From Aureibacter tunicatorum (lineage in GTDB: Bacteria > Bacteroidota > Bacteroidia > Cytophagales > Cyclobacteriaceae), in contig NZ_AP025305.1 in the NCBI RefSeq assembly GCF_036492635.1, forward strand, positions 3,038,001 through 3,102,000: a stretch of 64,000 nt of DNA, given 5' to 3'. The translations under genes and the position numbers were made by a program. The notes under the pieces are model-generated. The model was given only the letters and a program-made list of their open reading frames with translations. It was not told the origin of the DNA and did no database searches. Positions 14,900 to 24,091 of this stretch are shown here, piece after piece. How positions within the stretch are numbered: the first letter of the stretch is position 1; each line of letters opens with the position of its first letter.

Positions 14900-16822
14900 A
14901 TGTTTAAAAAAAAGACGTTTACTTTAAACTCTCTTAAAGGAAGGATTTTACTCAACAGCATTGTCATAATTATTTTCGCCTTAGGACTCACAAATGGGAT
15001 TAATTACTACAACTCAAATAAATTAATAGAAGAAATAATTACGAAGAATACCATTCCCGCCCATATCGAAAAATCCACCTTATATCTCAAGGTAGTATTT
15101 ATGAATATCAACAATTTTGTTGAATCATCGCTAGCCAATAACATTTTAATTACTCATTGGATTGAAAATGACAATAAAGATATCAACATCATAAAGAATC
15201 ATTTAAACAGATCCAAACGATTTGATGAAAATATATTAGACATTGGTATAATAACTACCCAAGGCAAAGTGCATACATATATGCACCCAAACGATAGCAT
15301 GAACAACCTATCCTATAAGTTCCCATGGTTCAATCAATTTCTTAAATCTCCTCATGACAATTACTTATACAAAGACTCTGATGGAGATCAAGGGGCCGTT
15401 ATTGGAGTCAAAAAAATATATAGTGAAAACAATCAATTATTAGGAGTAGCCTTCAGCACCTGCGATCTTGATCAAATGATCAATTATATCACTTCCAAAA
15501 AGCTTGGGCAAAAAGGAAAAAGTTATCTGATCAATAACTCAGGAAACATTATTATTTCTAATAACAACAATGATTATAATAGAAGCATTTTTGATTATTC
15601 AGGCCTAAATAAAGATTTATTAAAACTTTCCGACATACCTGAATCTGGCTCTAAAATTAATTATAACGATGGTGATGACGAAAGGCAATTGAATATAACG
15701 CCTATTCATTTATCCGACTGGATGTTTGTCATGGACTTTTCCAAAACAGAACAACTAAAGCCGTTAAAAGACAGCCTAAAAAGCACAATATTAGTATCCT
15801 TTATATGCTTTATCATATCATTGGTAATTGTTAATATTGGAGTTAAAAAACTAGACAACTATATTCAAAGGCTAGTCAAAAAGGCAAAAAGCATTAGCCA
15901 AGGAGACTTCAAAAATGACATTTCATTACAAAGCTTTATCCTCGAATTTCAAGCGATTGAAAAATCATTCAGTAGAATGGAAGACGCATTGATTAAGGCT
16001 ACTAAATTCGCTCAAAATATAGGAAAAAACGAACTCGAAACTGAGTTCAAGGCATCTGGAGAGAAAGATCTTCTTAGTAAATCATTGCTTGAGATGCGTG
16101 ACTCTTTAATTGACTTTCAGAATAAAGAAAATAAAAGAATTTGGATCACTGAAGGCATATCATTGTTTAACGAGATCACAAGAAATGAAAGGGAAGACCT
16201 TACTTCTTTAGGAGATGCAATAGTTAAATCTCTAGTAAAGTACACTAATGCAAATCAAGCAGGGTTATTCATAACTAATATTAATATCAAAGGAGAAAAA
16301 GAACTAATACTTGCCTCTACTTATGCATATAACAGAAAAAAACACTTGCAAAAAAGTGTAAAACCTGGCGAATCACTAGTCGGACAATGCTATTTAGAAA
16401 AAGAACCTATTTATCTTAATGAAATTCCTGAAGATTACATAAACATCACTTCAGGACTTGGCACTTCAAACCCTAAAAGCATATATCTGACTCCTATGAT
16501 TTATGATAATCAAGTTGTAGGAATTATCGAAATCGCATCATTCGCTACTTTTGAAAAATATCACAAAGAACTCATAGACAATGTAGCTCAAATTGTCGCA
16601 TCTTCAATTTCCACAATCCAGATAAATAAAAACACCCAAAAACTGCTTGAGGAAACAAACCTGCAAACACAAGAGCTTAGAGAACAAGAAGAAGAAATGC
16701 GTCAAAATTTAGAAGAATTAATGGCCTCTAGGGAAGAAATAAATAGGCAAGAAAAAGAGTATTTATTAAAAATAAACCGCTTGGAAGAAAAGATAAAAGA
16801 ATTAGAAGCAGAGGCTAAGTAA
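14900..16822 (+). CDS. Membrane sensor: Cache-like, HAMP, GAF and coiled coil, no output domain
   Basis: The product is 640 residues. A membrane segment at about 15-37 and another at about 291-313 bracket a periplasmic sensing domain of about 250 residues with the Cache-like strands YLINNSGNIIISN. A HAMP-like linker follows (about 315-365), then a GAF domain (about 430-575, with the GLFITNINI and VGIIEIASF strands) and a Glu/Gln-rich coiled coil to the C-terminus. No HisKA, HATPase, GGDEF, EAL or methyl-accepting domain is visible. Proteins of this layout are common in Cytophagales and presumably pass their signal to a separate kinase or to the cytoskeleton by the coil; partner and ligand are unknown. 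It is a single gene ended by a terminator shared with the convergent neighbour. Confidence 0.7.
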   Translation: MFKKKTFTLNSLKGRILLNSIVIIIFALGLTNGINYYNSNKLIEEIITKNTIPAHIEKSTLYLKVVFMNINNFVESSLANNILITHWIENDNKDINIIKNHLNRSKRFDENILDIGIITTQGKVHTYMHPNDSMNNLSYKFPWFNQFLKSPHDNYLYKDSDGDQGAVIGVKKIYSENNQLLGVAFSTCDLDQMINYITSKKLGQKGKSYLINNSGNIIISNNNNDYNRSIFDYSGLNKDLLKLSDIPESGSKINYNDGDDERQLNITPIHLSDWMFVMDFSKTEQLKPLKDSLKSTILVSFICFIISLVIVNIGVKKLDNYIQRLVKKAKSISQGDFKNDISLQSFILEFQAIEKSFSRMEDALIKATKFAQNIGKNELETEFKASGEKDLLSKSLLEMRDSLIDFQNKENKRIWITEGISLFNEITRNEREDLTSLGDAIVKSLVKYTNANQAGLFITNINIKGEKELILASTYAYNRKKHLQKSVKPGESLVGQCYLEKEPIYLNEIPEDYINITSGLGTSNPKSIYLTPMIYDNQVVGIIEIASFATFEKYHKELIDNVAQIVASSISTIQINKNTQKLLEETNLQTQELREQEEEMRQNLEELMASREEINRQEKEYLLKINRLEEKIKELEAEAK

Positions 16823-16835
16823 CGATACCTATAAT

Positions 16836-16867
16836 AAAAATAGTCCATATGTTAATGGACTATTTTT
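16836..16867. terminator. Bidirectional terminator between sensor and polyprenyl synthase genes
   Basis: A perfect 13-bp stem (16836-16848 with 16855-16867, loop ATGTTA) with A/T tracts on both sides. The stop codon of the minus-strand polyprenyl synthase (16860-16862) lies inside the right arm, so the stem overlaps coding sequence. Confidence 0.88.
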
Positions 16868-17834
16868 TTCTTAATATTGTATAATCAACCAACCCCTTAA
16901 GCGCTTTTTTATATTCCGAGTCATCAAATTCATTTAAAATACTTAAAGCTTCAGAATAAAACTCTTTCATTTTATTTTCAGCGTAATCCAAACCACCTGA
17001 TTTTCTCACAAATTCTATGACTTCTTTCACTTTCTCCGGCTTATGACTCTTGTTTTTTATTGTGTAAAGCACTTTTCTTCTTGTAAGCCAATCAGAATTC
17101 CTCAAGGCATGAATCAAAGGAAGTGTCATTTTCTTTTCTTTAATATCTATCCCCAACGGCTTACCTACTTCGTCATGTCCAAAATCAAACAAATCATCTT
17201 TGATCTGAAATGCCATACCGACTTTCTCGCCAAACAACCTCATTTTTTCCACAACTTCCGGACTTGCTCCTGAACTACAAGCGCCTACAGAGCAACAAGA
17301 TGCAATTAATGATGCTGTCTTTTGCCTTATCACTTCATAATAAACCTCTTCAGTAATATCAAGTTTTCTGGCTTTTTCAATTTGAAGCAACTCTCCTTCA
17401 CTCATTTCTTTGACGGCTGTCGAAACAATTTTCAACAAATCAAAATCTCCATGATCAACAGAAAGCAACAAGCCTCTTGACAAAAGATAATCTCCTACTA
17501 GCACAGCTATTTTGTTCTTCCAAAGAGCATTCACAGAAAAAAATCCACGTCTATAATTCGCCTCATCAACTACGTCATCATGAACCAAAGTAGCTGTATG
17601 CAACAATTCTATCAATGCAGCACCTCTATAAGACTTTTCTGAAATACTTCCCGTAGTCCCTGCAGTCAAAAAAACAAACATGGGTCTCATTTGCTTTCCT
17701 TTTCTTTTGATTATGTAAGACATTATCTTATCCAAAAGAAAAACCTTGCTTTTAACCGACCCTCTAAAATGCGTCTCAAAAGCTACCATTTCATCTTGAA
17801 TGGGTGCTTTTATATCTTTAATTTCCATTGTCAT
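16860..17834 (-). CDS. Polyprenyl diphosphate synthase
   Basis: A trans-isoprenyl diphosphate synthase of 324 residues from the chosen start. The first Asp-rich motif is DDVVD at about 86-90 followed by the RRG pocket, and the second is DDLFD at about 213-217; both bind Mg-diphosphate. GKQMRP at about 46-51 is the substrate-binding basic motif. The enzyme joins isopentenyl units to make the long side chain of menaquinone, which fits the quinol-oxidising chain encoded nearby. A longer frame begins at 17918, but its extra 28 hydrophobic residues would look like a membrane anchor that this soluble family lacks, so MTMEIKD at 17834 is preferred. Chain length cannot be read with certainty. Confidence 0.93.
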   Translation of the reverse strand: MTMEIKDIKAPIQDEMVAFETHFRGSVKSKVFLLDKIMSYIIKRKGKQMRPMFVFLTAGTTGSISEKSYRGAALIELLHTATLVHDDVVDEANYRRGFFSVNALWKNKIAVLVGDYLLSRGLLLSVDHGDFDLLKIVSTAVKEMSEGELLQIEKARKLDITEEVYYEVIRQKTASLIASCCSVGACSSGASPEVVEKMRLFGEKVGMAFQIKDDLFDFGHDEVGKPLGIDIKEKKMTLPLIHALRNSDWLTRRKVLYTIKNKSHKPEKVKEVIEFVRKSGGLDYAENKMKEFYSEALSILNEFDDSEYKKALKGLVDYTILRKK

Positions 17835-17969
17835 GCCTATCGTAAAATTAAGCACAACTAATCGGGTTTCAAAAACTTTCCGCCTAATAATTAAAAAGTA
17901 CAAGACAATGACAAGCATTGCATAAGTACCCTGATTATTCTTATGTAGAATTTATGTTCAAATTTTGAA

Positions 17970-18191
17970 TTAATTAAGATCGAAAAGATTTTCTCTCTTG
18001 TTATCCCCTCTCAAAAGCAATATTTTGCAAACCTCTGTATTTCTTTTTCTGATAAGCTTATCTCGCTCATTGATCAAGTCCATTATCGCGGAATTTTTCT
18101 CAACCCACCCCATGGACTTGTCCATATATATAACATTTAGCTTTTTTAAAAAAATATCTTTGCTTATAATCTTTTCTGTCATCATTTGCAT
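17970..18191 (-). CDS. Small hypothetical protein
   Basis: This 73-residue frame is charged, with no signal peptide and a helical pattern (MDKSMGWVEKNSAIMDLINERDKLIRK). Codon use resembles the neighbouring genes, while the overlapping plus-strand frame is hydrophobic and unconvincing. Internal ATGs at residues 3 and 4 could be the real start. I do not recognise the family and it may be spurious. Confidence 0.42.
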   Translation of the reverse strand: MQMMTEKIISKDIFLKKLNVIYMDKSMGWVEKNSAIMDLINERDKLIRKRNTEVCKILLLRGDNKRENLFDLN

Positions 18192-18323
18192 ACGTTATTG
18201 TAGTAATATCAATCCCTGTCGGATCAAAAAGTTTAAAAATAAATAACTATAAAGTCACATGTAGCTAAAATGGTTATGCCGCAATTTTCAATCCAAAACA
18301 ATAATTGACAAAAAATTACAATA

Positions 18324-18731
18324 TCAATCTTTTAAAAATTGTTCAATAAAGATCTTTAATTTATCGTCATTGTTCTCAAATAGTACAGGAACCTTTTTCG
18401 CTTTGCTTAGAATACTGTACAAATAATCATTTGTCCCGGAAAAAAATATCTTGCAATTTGAAAAGCTTCCTCTTACAGCCTTCATAATCATCTTTAATAC
18501 TGGTCCTAAATCCGCAGCATCTTTCTCAATAGCTTCTAAAACAATCGCCATCTTAGTATATTCTGAAGAAGATTTTAATACATGATCAACAAATAAGTTC
18601 TCAGAATAATTATCCATATCAATGAAGTCAACCTCTTCGTTGCGCTCCTTTAATGACAACATTAATTGATTGTTAAAAGAAGAACTTATTGGATCAGCTT
18701 TTATATCAATAAACAGAACTAGCTTACTCAT
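18324..18731 (-). CDS. Hypothetical protein, alpha/beta fold, coupled to the FG-GAP gene
   Basis: A 135-residue soluble protein. It opens with a strand KLVLFIDIKAD and alternates predicted strands and helices (VDFIDMD, KMAIVLEAI, CKIFFSGT), suggesting a Rossmann-like or flavodoxin-like fold, but I do not recognise a family or catalytic residues. Its start overlaps the end of the FG-GAP gene by 8 nt, so it is translated from the same message. An intracellular protein tied to an exported one suggests either a handling role or simple operon sharing; this is inference. Confidence 0.65.
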   Translation of the reverse strand: MSKLVLFIDIKADPISSSFNNQLMLSLKERNEEVDFIDMDNYSENLFVDHVLKSSSEYTKMAIVLEAIEKDAADLGPVLKMIMKAVRGSFSNCKIFFSGTNDYLYSILSKAKKVPVLFENNDDKLKIFIEQFLKD

Positions 18732-20820
18732 GTACCATTACCTTTCTTTTCGCTAAAACTTCACCCTCGCTTGTAAACACAAAAAAATACATACCTTGAG
18801 TTTCAAAGCTGATATTCAAATCATTTATTCCTGAAACTAAAGCCATAGGTTCAAAAATCAATTGTCCAAGAGAATTATAAATTGTTAGTTGAGATTTATC
18901 CTTAGAAATTACCTTTAGAGAATTATGAACCCACAAATTTTGTGGATTTGGGAAAATAACAAAATTATCCTCAAATTCTTTGCTCTCATTTAAACTCACT
19001 AAGCCCACCCCACCGGATACACCTCCCAGCAAACAATAATTGCTAAGTCCATCTTCAATTTTCAACAACTGAGTCTTTCTGCCTGATATAAAAGAGTTTT
19101 CTTGGCTATCATAACCTAAAGGTTGAACATGGTCCGCACTTCGATCCCATTCATACCATTTACCTTCAGTATCAATCAAAACAAATGTATTATCTTCAAC
19201 TTTTTCTATAAAGTATAAAGGCATCATCTCATACTTATCAATATCTATAAACGGATCTAACTCTTTGCTAAATTTCAAATTTTCTTCAATTTGATAAGTA
19301 TCAATAGTCCCTGAACTCTTAAGGACTAAAAGCTCCAAATCTCCATCATCATCAATATCAAGAAAAATATAATTATCATTTCTTGATATCTCTACTTGAG
19401 TTTCAATGATTTCACTTACTGAAATTCCATTTTTAAAATCTGTCAAATAAGATAATCTTCCCGTTAATCTGCCTTTATCTATTTGATTTATAAACAAATA
19501 ATCTCTCCCATTCAAATATAAGTGTCTTGGAATCACGTTCATCCATTCATTTTCAAAAATCGAAAACCTATCAGTATCAATATATGCAAACTCCGTCTTG
19601 GAAATGCCTTTATAATAATTAAATTCAGCATTAGTGACCCCGTCAATCAACTGATCACTAGAAACTAATAAATCCTTTAACCCATCTTGATCGAAATCAT
19701 AACTTACTAATACCGAGTTACTGCCAAAATCTAAATAGTTTTCTAAATTAAGAGTCCTTGGGGTTTCAAGACTTCCAGCCTTCACAAGTGAATAGTAGAT
19801 GGACTTGGAATTATCGTTTCTTGGATCATTTTCCAAATTTGTTGAATAAAAAAGAAACTGCCTTCCTGATATCCTCACATCATAAACTGAAGGGTAATAA
19901 AACAAATCAATCGATCGACCAGAATTATCTCTTAACAAATCAAAGTCAGTAAAACTATACTTGTTATAATTTTTATCTCCTACTAAAAACAACTCCTTGC
20001 ACTGTTCATGCCCCGCAATTATAGAATAGTCACCACTTTCAAAGACCTCTAACGATTTACCTCCTATATGCTTTATCCTACTCCCACTCACGGCATTGCT
20101 GTAATCACACTCTGCACCTTGAAACACATATGGAACTTTTTCGCAATCGCATTCTTTAAATTCACCAAATGATGTTGTTTCTAATTTATAAATTAAGTTC
20201 AGATTGTTGCCTTCATTTTCTTGGCTATAGTTTCTATAATAATACAAGTCCTCACCAGTTGAGAAATTATACATTAAAACATCTAAATCTCCATCATTAT
20301 CGATATCCCTCAATATAAATATGTCTAAATCAGATGGATTCAAGTTAACTTCATTATTAGACAAGCCCTTCACTAACAACGGATCGGCAACCAAGTCAAA
20401 TTCAAGATTTACACCTCCTTTATTTTTATACACTTTCACCCCTAGATTTGACGCTGTCCAAATATCTGTATTCCCATCTCCATCATAATCACGAAATTTA
20501 ACCCAACTTTTCGGGGCAACAGTAAATTCATTAGTGAACTTTTCATCTAAATAAAATTCCTCATCATTTTCGCTAATAGAAAAAAAGTATAATTTTCCAG
20601 ATGTTCGGTCAAACACAGCTAAACGTTCAACTTTATTATGGACAAATAAATCAACTTGCACAGCATTCAAACCGCTTATCTGATTCAAACTAACTGTGCC
20701 TTCACTAGTGTTAATAAGAAATTCTCGGTCTGAAGAGCTTATATTAAACCGACTTTGAGGGAATACATTGATAGCAAAATGAAAATACAATACAGTAAAA
20801 CAAAATAGATTTTTTATCAT
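18724..20820 (-). CDS. Secreted FG-GAP/VCBS-repeat protein with type IX secretion tail
   Basis: The product is 698 residues. A signal peptide (about 1-22, ending in FPQS) is followed by many Asp-rich repeats of the FG-GAP/VCBS type such as FRDYDGDGNTDIW, LRDIDNDGDLDVL, YDFDQDGLKDLL and LDIDDDGDLELL, which bind calcium and build a beta-propeller. The last 75 residues have the Bacteroidota type A sorting pattern: FPNP, then LTIYNSLGQLI, then GMYFFVF and a basic KRKVMV end. It should be exported by the Sec and T9SS routes and end up at or outside the cell surface. Ligand unknown. It follows the kinase-like gene after a 43-bp gap. Confidence 0.87.
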   Translation of the reverse strand: MIKNLFCFTVLYFHFAINVFPQSRFNISSSDREFLINTSEGTVSLNQISGLNAVQVDLFVHNKVERLAVFDRTSGKLYFFSISENDEEFYLDEKFTNEFTVAPKSWVKFRDYDGDGNTDIWTASNLGVKVYKNKGGVNLEFDLVADPLLVKGLSNNEVNLNPSDLDIFILRDIDNDGDLDVLMYNFSTGEDLYYYRNYSQENEGNNLNLIYKLETTSFGEFKECDCEKVPYVFQGAECDYSNAVSGSRIKHIGGKSLEVFESGDYSIIAGHEQCKELFLVGDKNYNKYSFTDFDLLRDNSGRSIDLFYYPSVYDVRISGRQFLFYSTNLENDPRNDNSKSIYYSLVKAGSLETPRTLNLENYLDFGSNSVLVSYDFDQDGLKDLLVSSDQLIDGVTNAEFNYYKGISKTEFAYIDTDRFSIFENEWMNVIPRHLYLNGRDYLFINQIDKGRLTGRLSYLTDFKNGISVSEIIETQVEISRNDNYIFLDIDDDGDLELLVLKSSGTIDTYQIEENLKFSKELDPFIDIDKYEMMPLYFIEKVEDNTFVLIDTEGKWYEWDRSADHVQPLGYDSQENSFISGRKTQLLKIEDGLSNYCLLGGVSGGVGLVSLNESKEFEDNFVIFPNPQNLWVHNSLKVISKDKSQLTIYNSLGQLIFEPMALVSGINDLNISFETQGMYFFVFTSEGEVLAKRKVMVHE

Positions 20821-20863
20821 TTGCTTAAAGGGTTCGGGTTTAATTCATAATACTATTTTGATC

Positions 20864-23725
20864 TTAAATTTCCAATTTTTCATCTTGAAAATCTACAGGA
20901 ACTGTCTCAGACATGTCAAGAGATAGAAATATATTCCCATGCTTTTCAACACATGTCAGATTAATATTCATACTTGCCAATATTTTCTTGGCAATCCCAA
21001 TTTTAATAAATGAATGAGTATTCTTTTCATCAAACTGAAAATCGAATAAGCTTTCAAGCATTTGCTCATCAAAATTCAAACTATTCTCAAATTCAAGTTG
21101 AAAAATCAAAGAATCTCCCAACATCTCAAATCGATATGAAATAGATTTGTCAATTGTGCTCAATTGCATATAGTCAATAAAAGTAACAATCGAATTCACC
21201 AAAAGCATCGTATCGACAATAATATATTGATCATCCAAGCTTCCCTCTCTTATCGCATTAATATTTCTTATATATAGCTTTTCATCCAATAGATCGCAAA
21301 ATGTAACTATTTCTATTCTTCTAAGACATGGCTGAGCATCTATTGCATATTGTTGAAAACTCTCTACCAAACTAGTTAATTCATCAAAATGCATATTAAG
21401 CAATTCCAATTCTTCTTGAATCTGATGGTTTTCAATCTGATCATATCGCATCTTTCTTCTGATCAAATCAAATTTCAGCTTCAATGGAGTCAAAGAAGTC
21501 CTAAGTTCATGTCCAACTTGTTGAGATAAATGATTTATGGCTTTCAGTTGTTGGATATGCGCATAATGCTCCTTTTCCTTATGAATTTTCTGAATCATCG
21601 ACTGATAATCTTTTTCAAAGAAATCATCCTTGTATACCGAAGTTTCCATCTGATAATCATTTTCAAAGCCATTTGCTTTTATCTTGTCAGTAAACATTTT
21701 AAATGGCTTCAACATCCAACCAGAAATTAAAGTCGAAATCACAAAGAATGCTATAAAAGCAAATGCGGAACATATAAAGAAAATTTGCAATGTTGAGAGC
21801 AATGAAGCATTAAAAATATTCATTGTTAATCTCAAGTAAATTCGCTCGTCCCCATAGCCAAAAAAACGATGATAAACATCTATCCCATCAGTTCTCCAAT
21901 AGGTAGACTCATTTTCCATTTTACTAAATACCTCAAAGGGCATATTTAATATCGAAAAACGATCAGTAGATGACAAAAAGAAATGGCTGTTCCATCCATG
22001 TGTTTGAAGCAATGTTTGTTCTTTTAACTCAAAAAATGATTTCCGAACCTTGTATTTCATTTCCGACATCTCTATTCGAAGACCTTCAATTTCAGCCAAT
22101 GAATTATTCCTAAAATTTTGCTTATCAATATCACATTGAATCAAAAATATAAAAAAGAAAATAACGATAAGCGAAACGAAAAATGAAGTATAAGAAAAAA
22201 ACTGAAGTTTAAATAAAAATGGAATACTCTTCTTAATTACTAAATATCTCAAAATAATCAGTCCTGACAGCACATAGAATATCATACACTGGCTTATCAA
22301 AGTCAATGAGAAAGCTTTTAAAAAATATCTCGTATTAAACATCCATAATTCTTCTCTTTGAAAAATTCCGATAAACGATTCATTCTCAGCTCCTTTGATT
22401 ACTGTGAGCAAAATAGAAACACTAAGGGCATTAAATATAATAAACACAGAAGCGCTCTTGAACACTGAATTATTAAGATTATTGAAATTCAATTTAAATT
22501 CTCCAGTATATGTATAGTATATCAAAGCGACATTAATCATAATCCAAAGAACTCCTAATAGAGAAAAATTATCCGTCAATAATAGAAATATCAAGGATGA
22601 GATTAACAATATTGATAATAATGCTATATTTTTTCTTTCTTGCCAATAACTGTTGACAACCCTCACGGTAAGCAAGCTCAGATTAAAATAAAGAACAATA
22701 CACATGGAAAAGAGACATGCGAAACCTAGAATTTTAAACACGTCATTAAAGTGAAATATTCCTTCAAAACCCAAAAAACTAATAGCAGTATTTACAGCAT
22801 TGACAGAAAAAACGTAATAGAGTTGCACTAAAAAAATGACAATAATAAAATTGATGGTTCTTGCCCAAAACTTTTCCGAAGTGAAAAATTTTGTAGTTTT
22901 CATAAAATAATTAACTGACAAAATCAGCATGGGCAAAATAAACAACAATCTAATTATTCTAAAAAACTCAAAACTTATTCCATATAGTTCATTAAAATAC
23001 TCTATATATAACAAGTTCAAGATTATTAATGACATTAAAACTGAAATCATAGAAAATGACATCCGTTTCCATTGTGCTTTAAACTTATCTGGGTTTTGAT
23101 TAAGCGACCAACAGATCGAAATATCAATCAAAAGAGAAATTAATGTCAATACAAATATTGCTAGAAGAAAATAGGATGTGAAAATATTTTTTGAGCAATC
23201 CAATAATAAAATCGACTTGCCCTCAATATCCTTTAACTTAATAGTATACTTTTTACTTTGCCCATTCTCATATGTGTTTCTTACACACTTCTCACTGATC
23301 ACATCACCGAGTGGCTTCATCAGTACAAATTCGAATTGATTTCCTCCATAAGAAGCCCTGCCTTTTTCTAAAGCAAATAAATTCCCTTCTTCATCATCTA
23401 CGATCCTCTTTCTTAAGGTTTCGGGCTTGAATTTCGAAAATATATAATCTTCAAATCTCCATTGATAAGGCTCATCATTCTTAAAAATCACAAAATTTCT
23501 AAACTTGGAAAAATTAGAATTTGTGAAAAAAGTTCCGTAAAAATCTTCTTCATTAAACTTTTCAGAAAATGTCTGCTTCTCACTTCTTAGATCCAACAGC
23601 TTTTCCGTCAAGCGCCCCTGAAAATAACTTTGCTGATCGTTTGCACTCTGATGATTCTCAATCTGGGCATTAAGAATTATAATTAAAAAAGTTATTATAA
23701 GTACAAAAACGCTTCTTGTCACCAT
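20864..23725 (-). CDS. Multi-pass histidine-kinase-like sensor with degenerate catalytic domain
   Basis: This 953-residue protein begins with a signal anchor (about 5-22) and a first extracytoplasmic region (about 23-180). Roughly ten hydrophobic helices span about 185-540, a second extracytoplasmic loop about 545-640, and a last membrane segment about 645-670. A dimerisation helix carries VGHELRTSLTPLKL with His739, where most kinases have a Pro instead of the Ser. The remaining 200 residues occupy the place of the ATPase domain but show no clear N box or G1/G2 Gly motifs; only IKIGIAKKILASM resembles the last conserved helix. It may be a weak kinase, a phosphatase or a pseudo-kinase. No response regulator is adjacent. 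Confidence 0.68.
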   Translation of the reverse strand: MVTRSVFVLIITFLIIILNAQIENHQSANDQQSYFQGRLTEKLLDLRSEKQTFSEKFNEEDFYGTFFTNSNFSKFRNFVIFKNDEPYQWRFEDYIFSKFKPETLRKRIVDDEEGNLFALEKGRASYGGNQFEFVLMKPLGDVISEKCVRNTYENGQSKKYTIKLKDIEGKSILLLDCSKNIFTSYFLLAIFVLTLISLLIDISICWSLNQNPDKFKAQWKRMSFSMISVLMSLIILNLLYIEYFNELYGISFEFFRIIRLLFILPMLILSVNYFMKTTKFFTSEKFWARTINFIIVIFLVQLYYVFSVNAVNTAISFLGFEGIFHFNDVFKILGFACLFSMCIVLYFNLSLLTVRVVNSYWQERKNIALLSILLISSLIFLLLTDNFSLLGVLWIMINVALIYYTYTGEFKLNFNNLNNSVFKSASVFIIFNALSVSILLTVIKGAENESFIGIFQREELWMFNTRYFLKAFSLTLISQCMIFYVLSGLIILRYLVIKKSIPFLFKLQFFSYTSFFVSLIVIFFFIFLIQCDIDKQNFRNNSLAEIEGLRIEMSEMKYKVRKSFFELKEQTLLQTHGWNSHFFLSSTDRFSILNMPFEVFSKMENESTYWRTDGIDVYHRFFGYGDERIYLRLTMNIFNASLLSTLQIFFICSAFAFIAFFVISTLISGWMLKPFKMFTDKIKANGFENDYQMETSVYKDDFFEKDYQSMIQKIHKEKEHYAHIQQLKAINHLSQQVGHELRTSLTPLKLKFDLIRRKMRYDQIENHQIQEELELLNMHFDELTSLVESFQQYAIDAQPCLRRIEIVTFCDLLDEKLYIRNINAIREGSLDDQYIIVDTMLLVNSIVTFIDYMQLSTIDKSISYRFEMLGDSLIFQLEFENSLNFDEQMLESLFDFQFDEKNTHSFIKIGIAKKILASMNINLTCVEKHGNIFLSLDMSETVPVDFQDEKLEI

Positions 23726-23795
23726 ATACCTCCCTTATTTCGGGCAAACCTTTTTAAAACCAAATAAAAAATCTAATAACAACAAAAAGTAAGCC

Positions 23796-23821
23796 AAAAG
23801 GTTCAAAGTCATGAACCTTTT
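23796..23821 (-). terminator. Hairpin terminator after the oxidase-assembly genes
   Basis: AAAAGGTTCA (23796-23805) and TGAACCTTTT (23812-23821) form a 10-bp stem with a 6-nt loop, 10 nt after the last stop codon. The T tract on the minus strand is short and interrupted, so efficiency is uncertain. Confidence 0.55.
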
Positions 23822-23831
23822 TAGTATATCA

Positions 23832-24089
23832 TCATGAAGCTTTTAAAGCCCTGTTCTTTTTTGCCTTTTTATACCATACATAGCCTATAACTGCCGCTAT
23901 AATATAAGGCATAGCAAATAAATACATTATTCCAAGATTCAGTTTAGCGGCAAGAGATATTGACTCTCCCTCGCTAACATTATTCTCGACAGAAGCTCTA
24001 CACATAGCGCACTGAGCTGCGACATCCATCAACCCTAGATACATTATCACAGTTAATGATAAAAGCTTTATGACAATTTGTTTTCTCAT
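23832..24089 (-). CDS. Small secreted/membrane CxxC protein of the oxidase-assembly operon
   Basis: An 85-residue protein: signal peptide (about 1-25), then CAMCRASVENN with a C-x2-C pair at the mature N-terminus, then one membrane helix (about 51-72) and a Lys-rich cytoplasmic tail. The start at 24089 is 2 bp after the stop of the DUF420 gene and gives a proper signal peptide; a longer frame to 24158 would overlap that gene and spoil it. The periplasmic CxxC suggests a redox or copper-handling role for cytochrome oxidase, in keeping with its neighbours, but this is inference. Confidence 0.72.
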   Translation of the reverse strand: MRKQIVIKLLSLTVIMYLGLMDVAAQCAMCRASVENNVSEGESISLAAKLNLGIMYLFAMPYIIAAVIGYVWYKKAKKNRALKAS

Positions 24090-24091
24090 AT

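Noticed and set aside
17835-17918. N-terminal extension of the polyprenyl synthase
   Set aside because: The added 28 hydrophobic residues are not found in this soluble family; an internal start fits.
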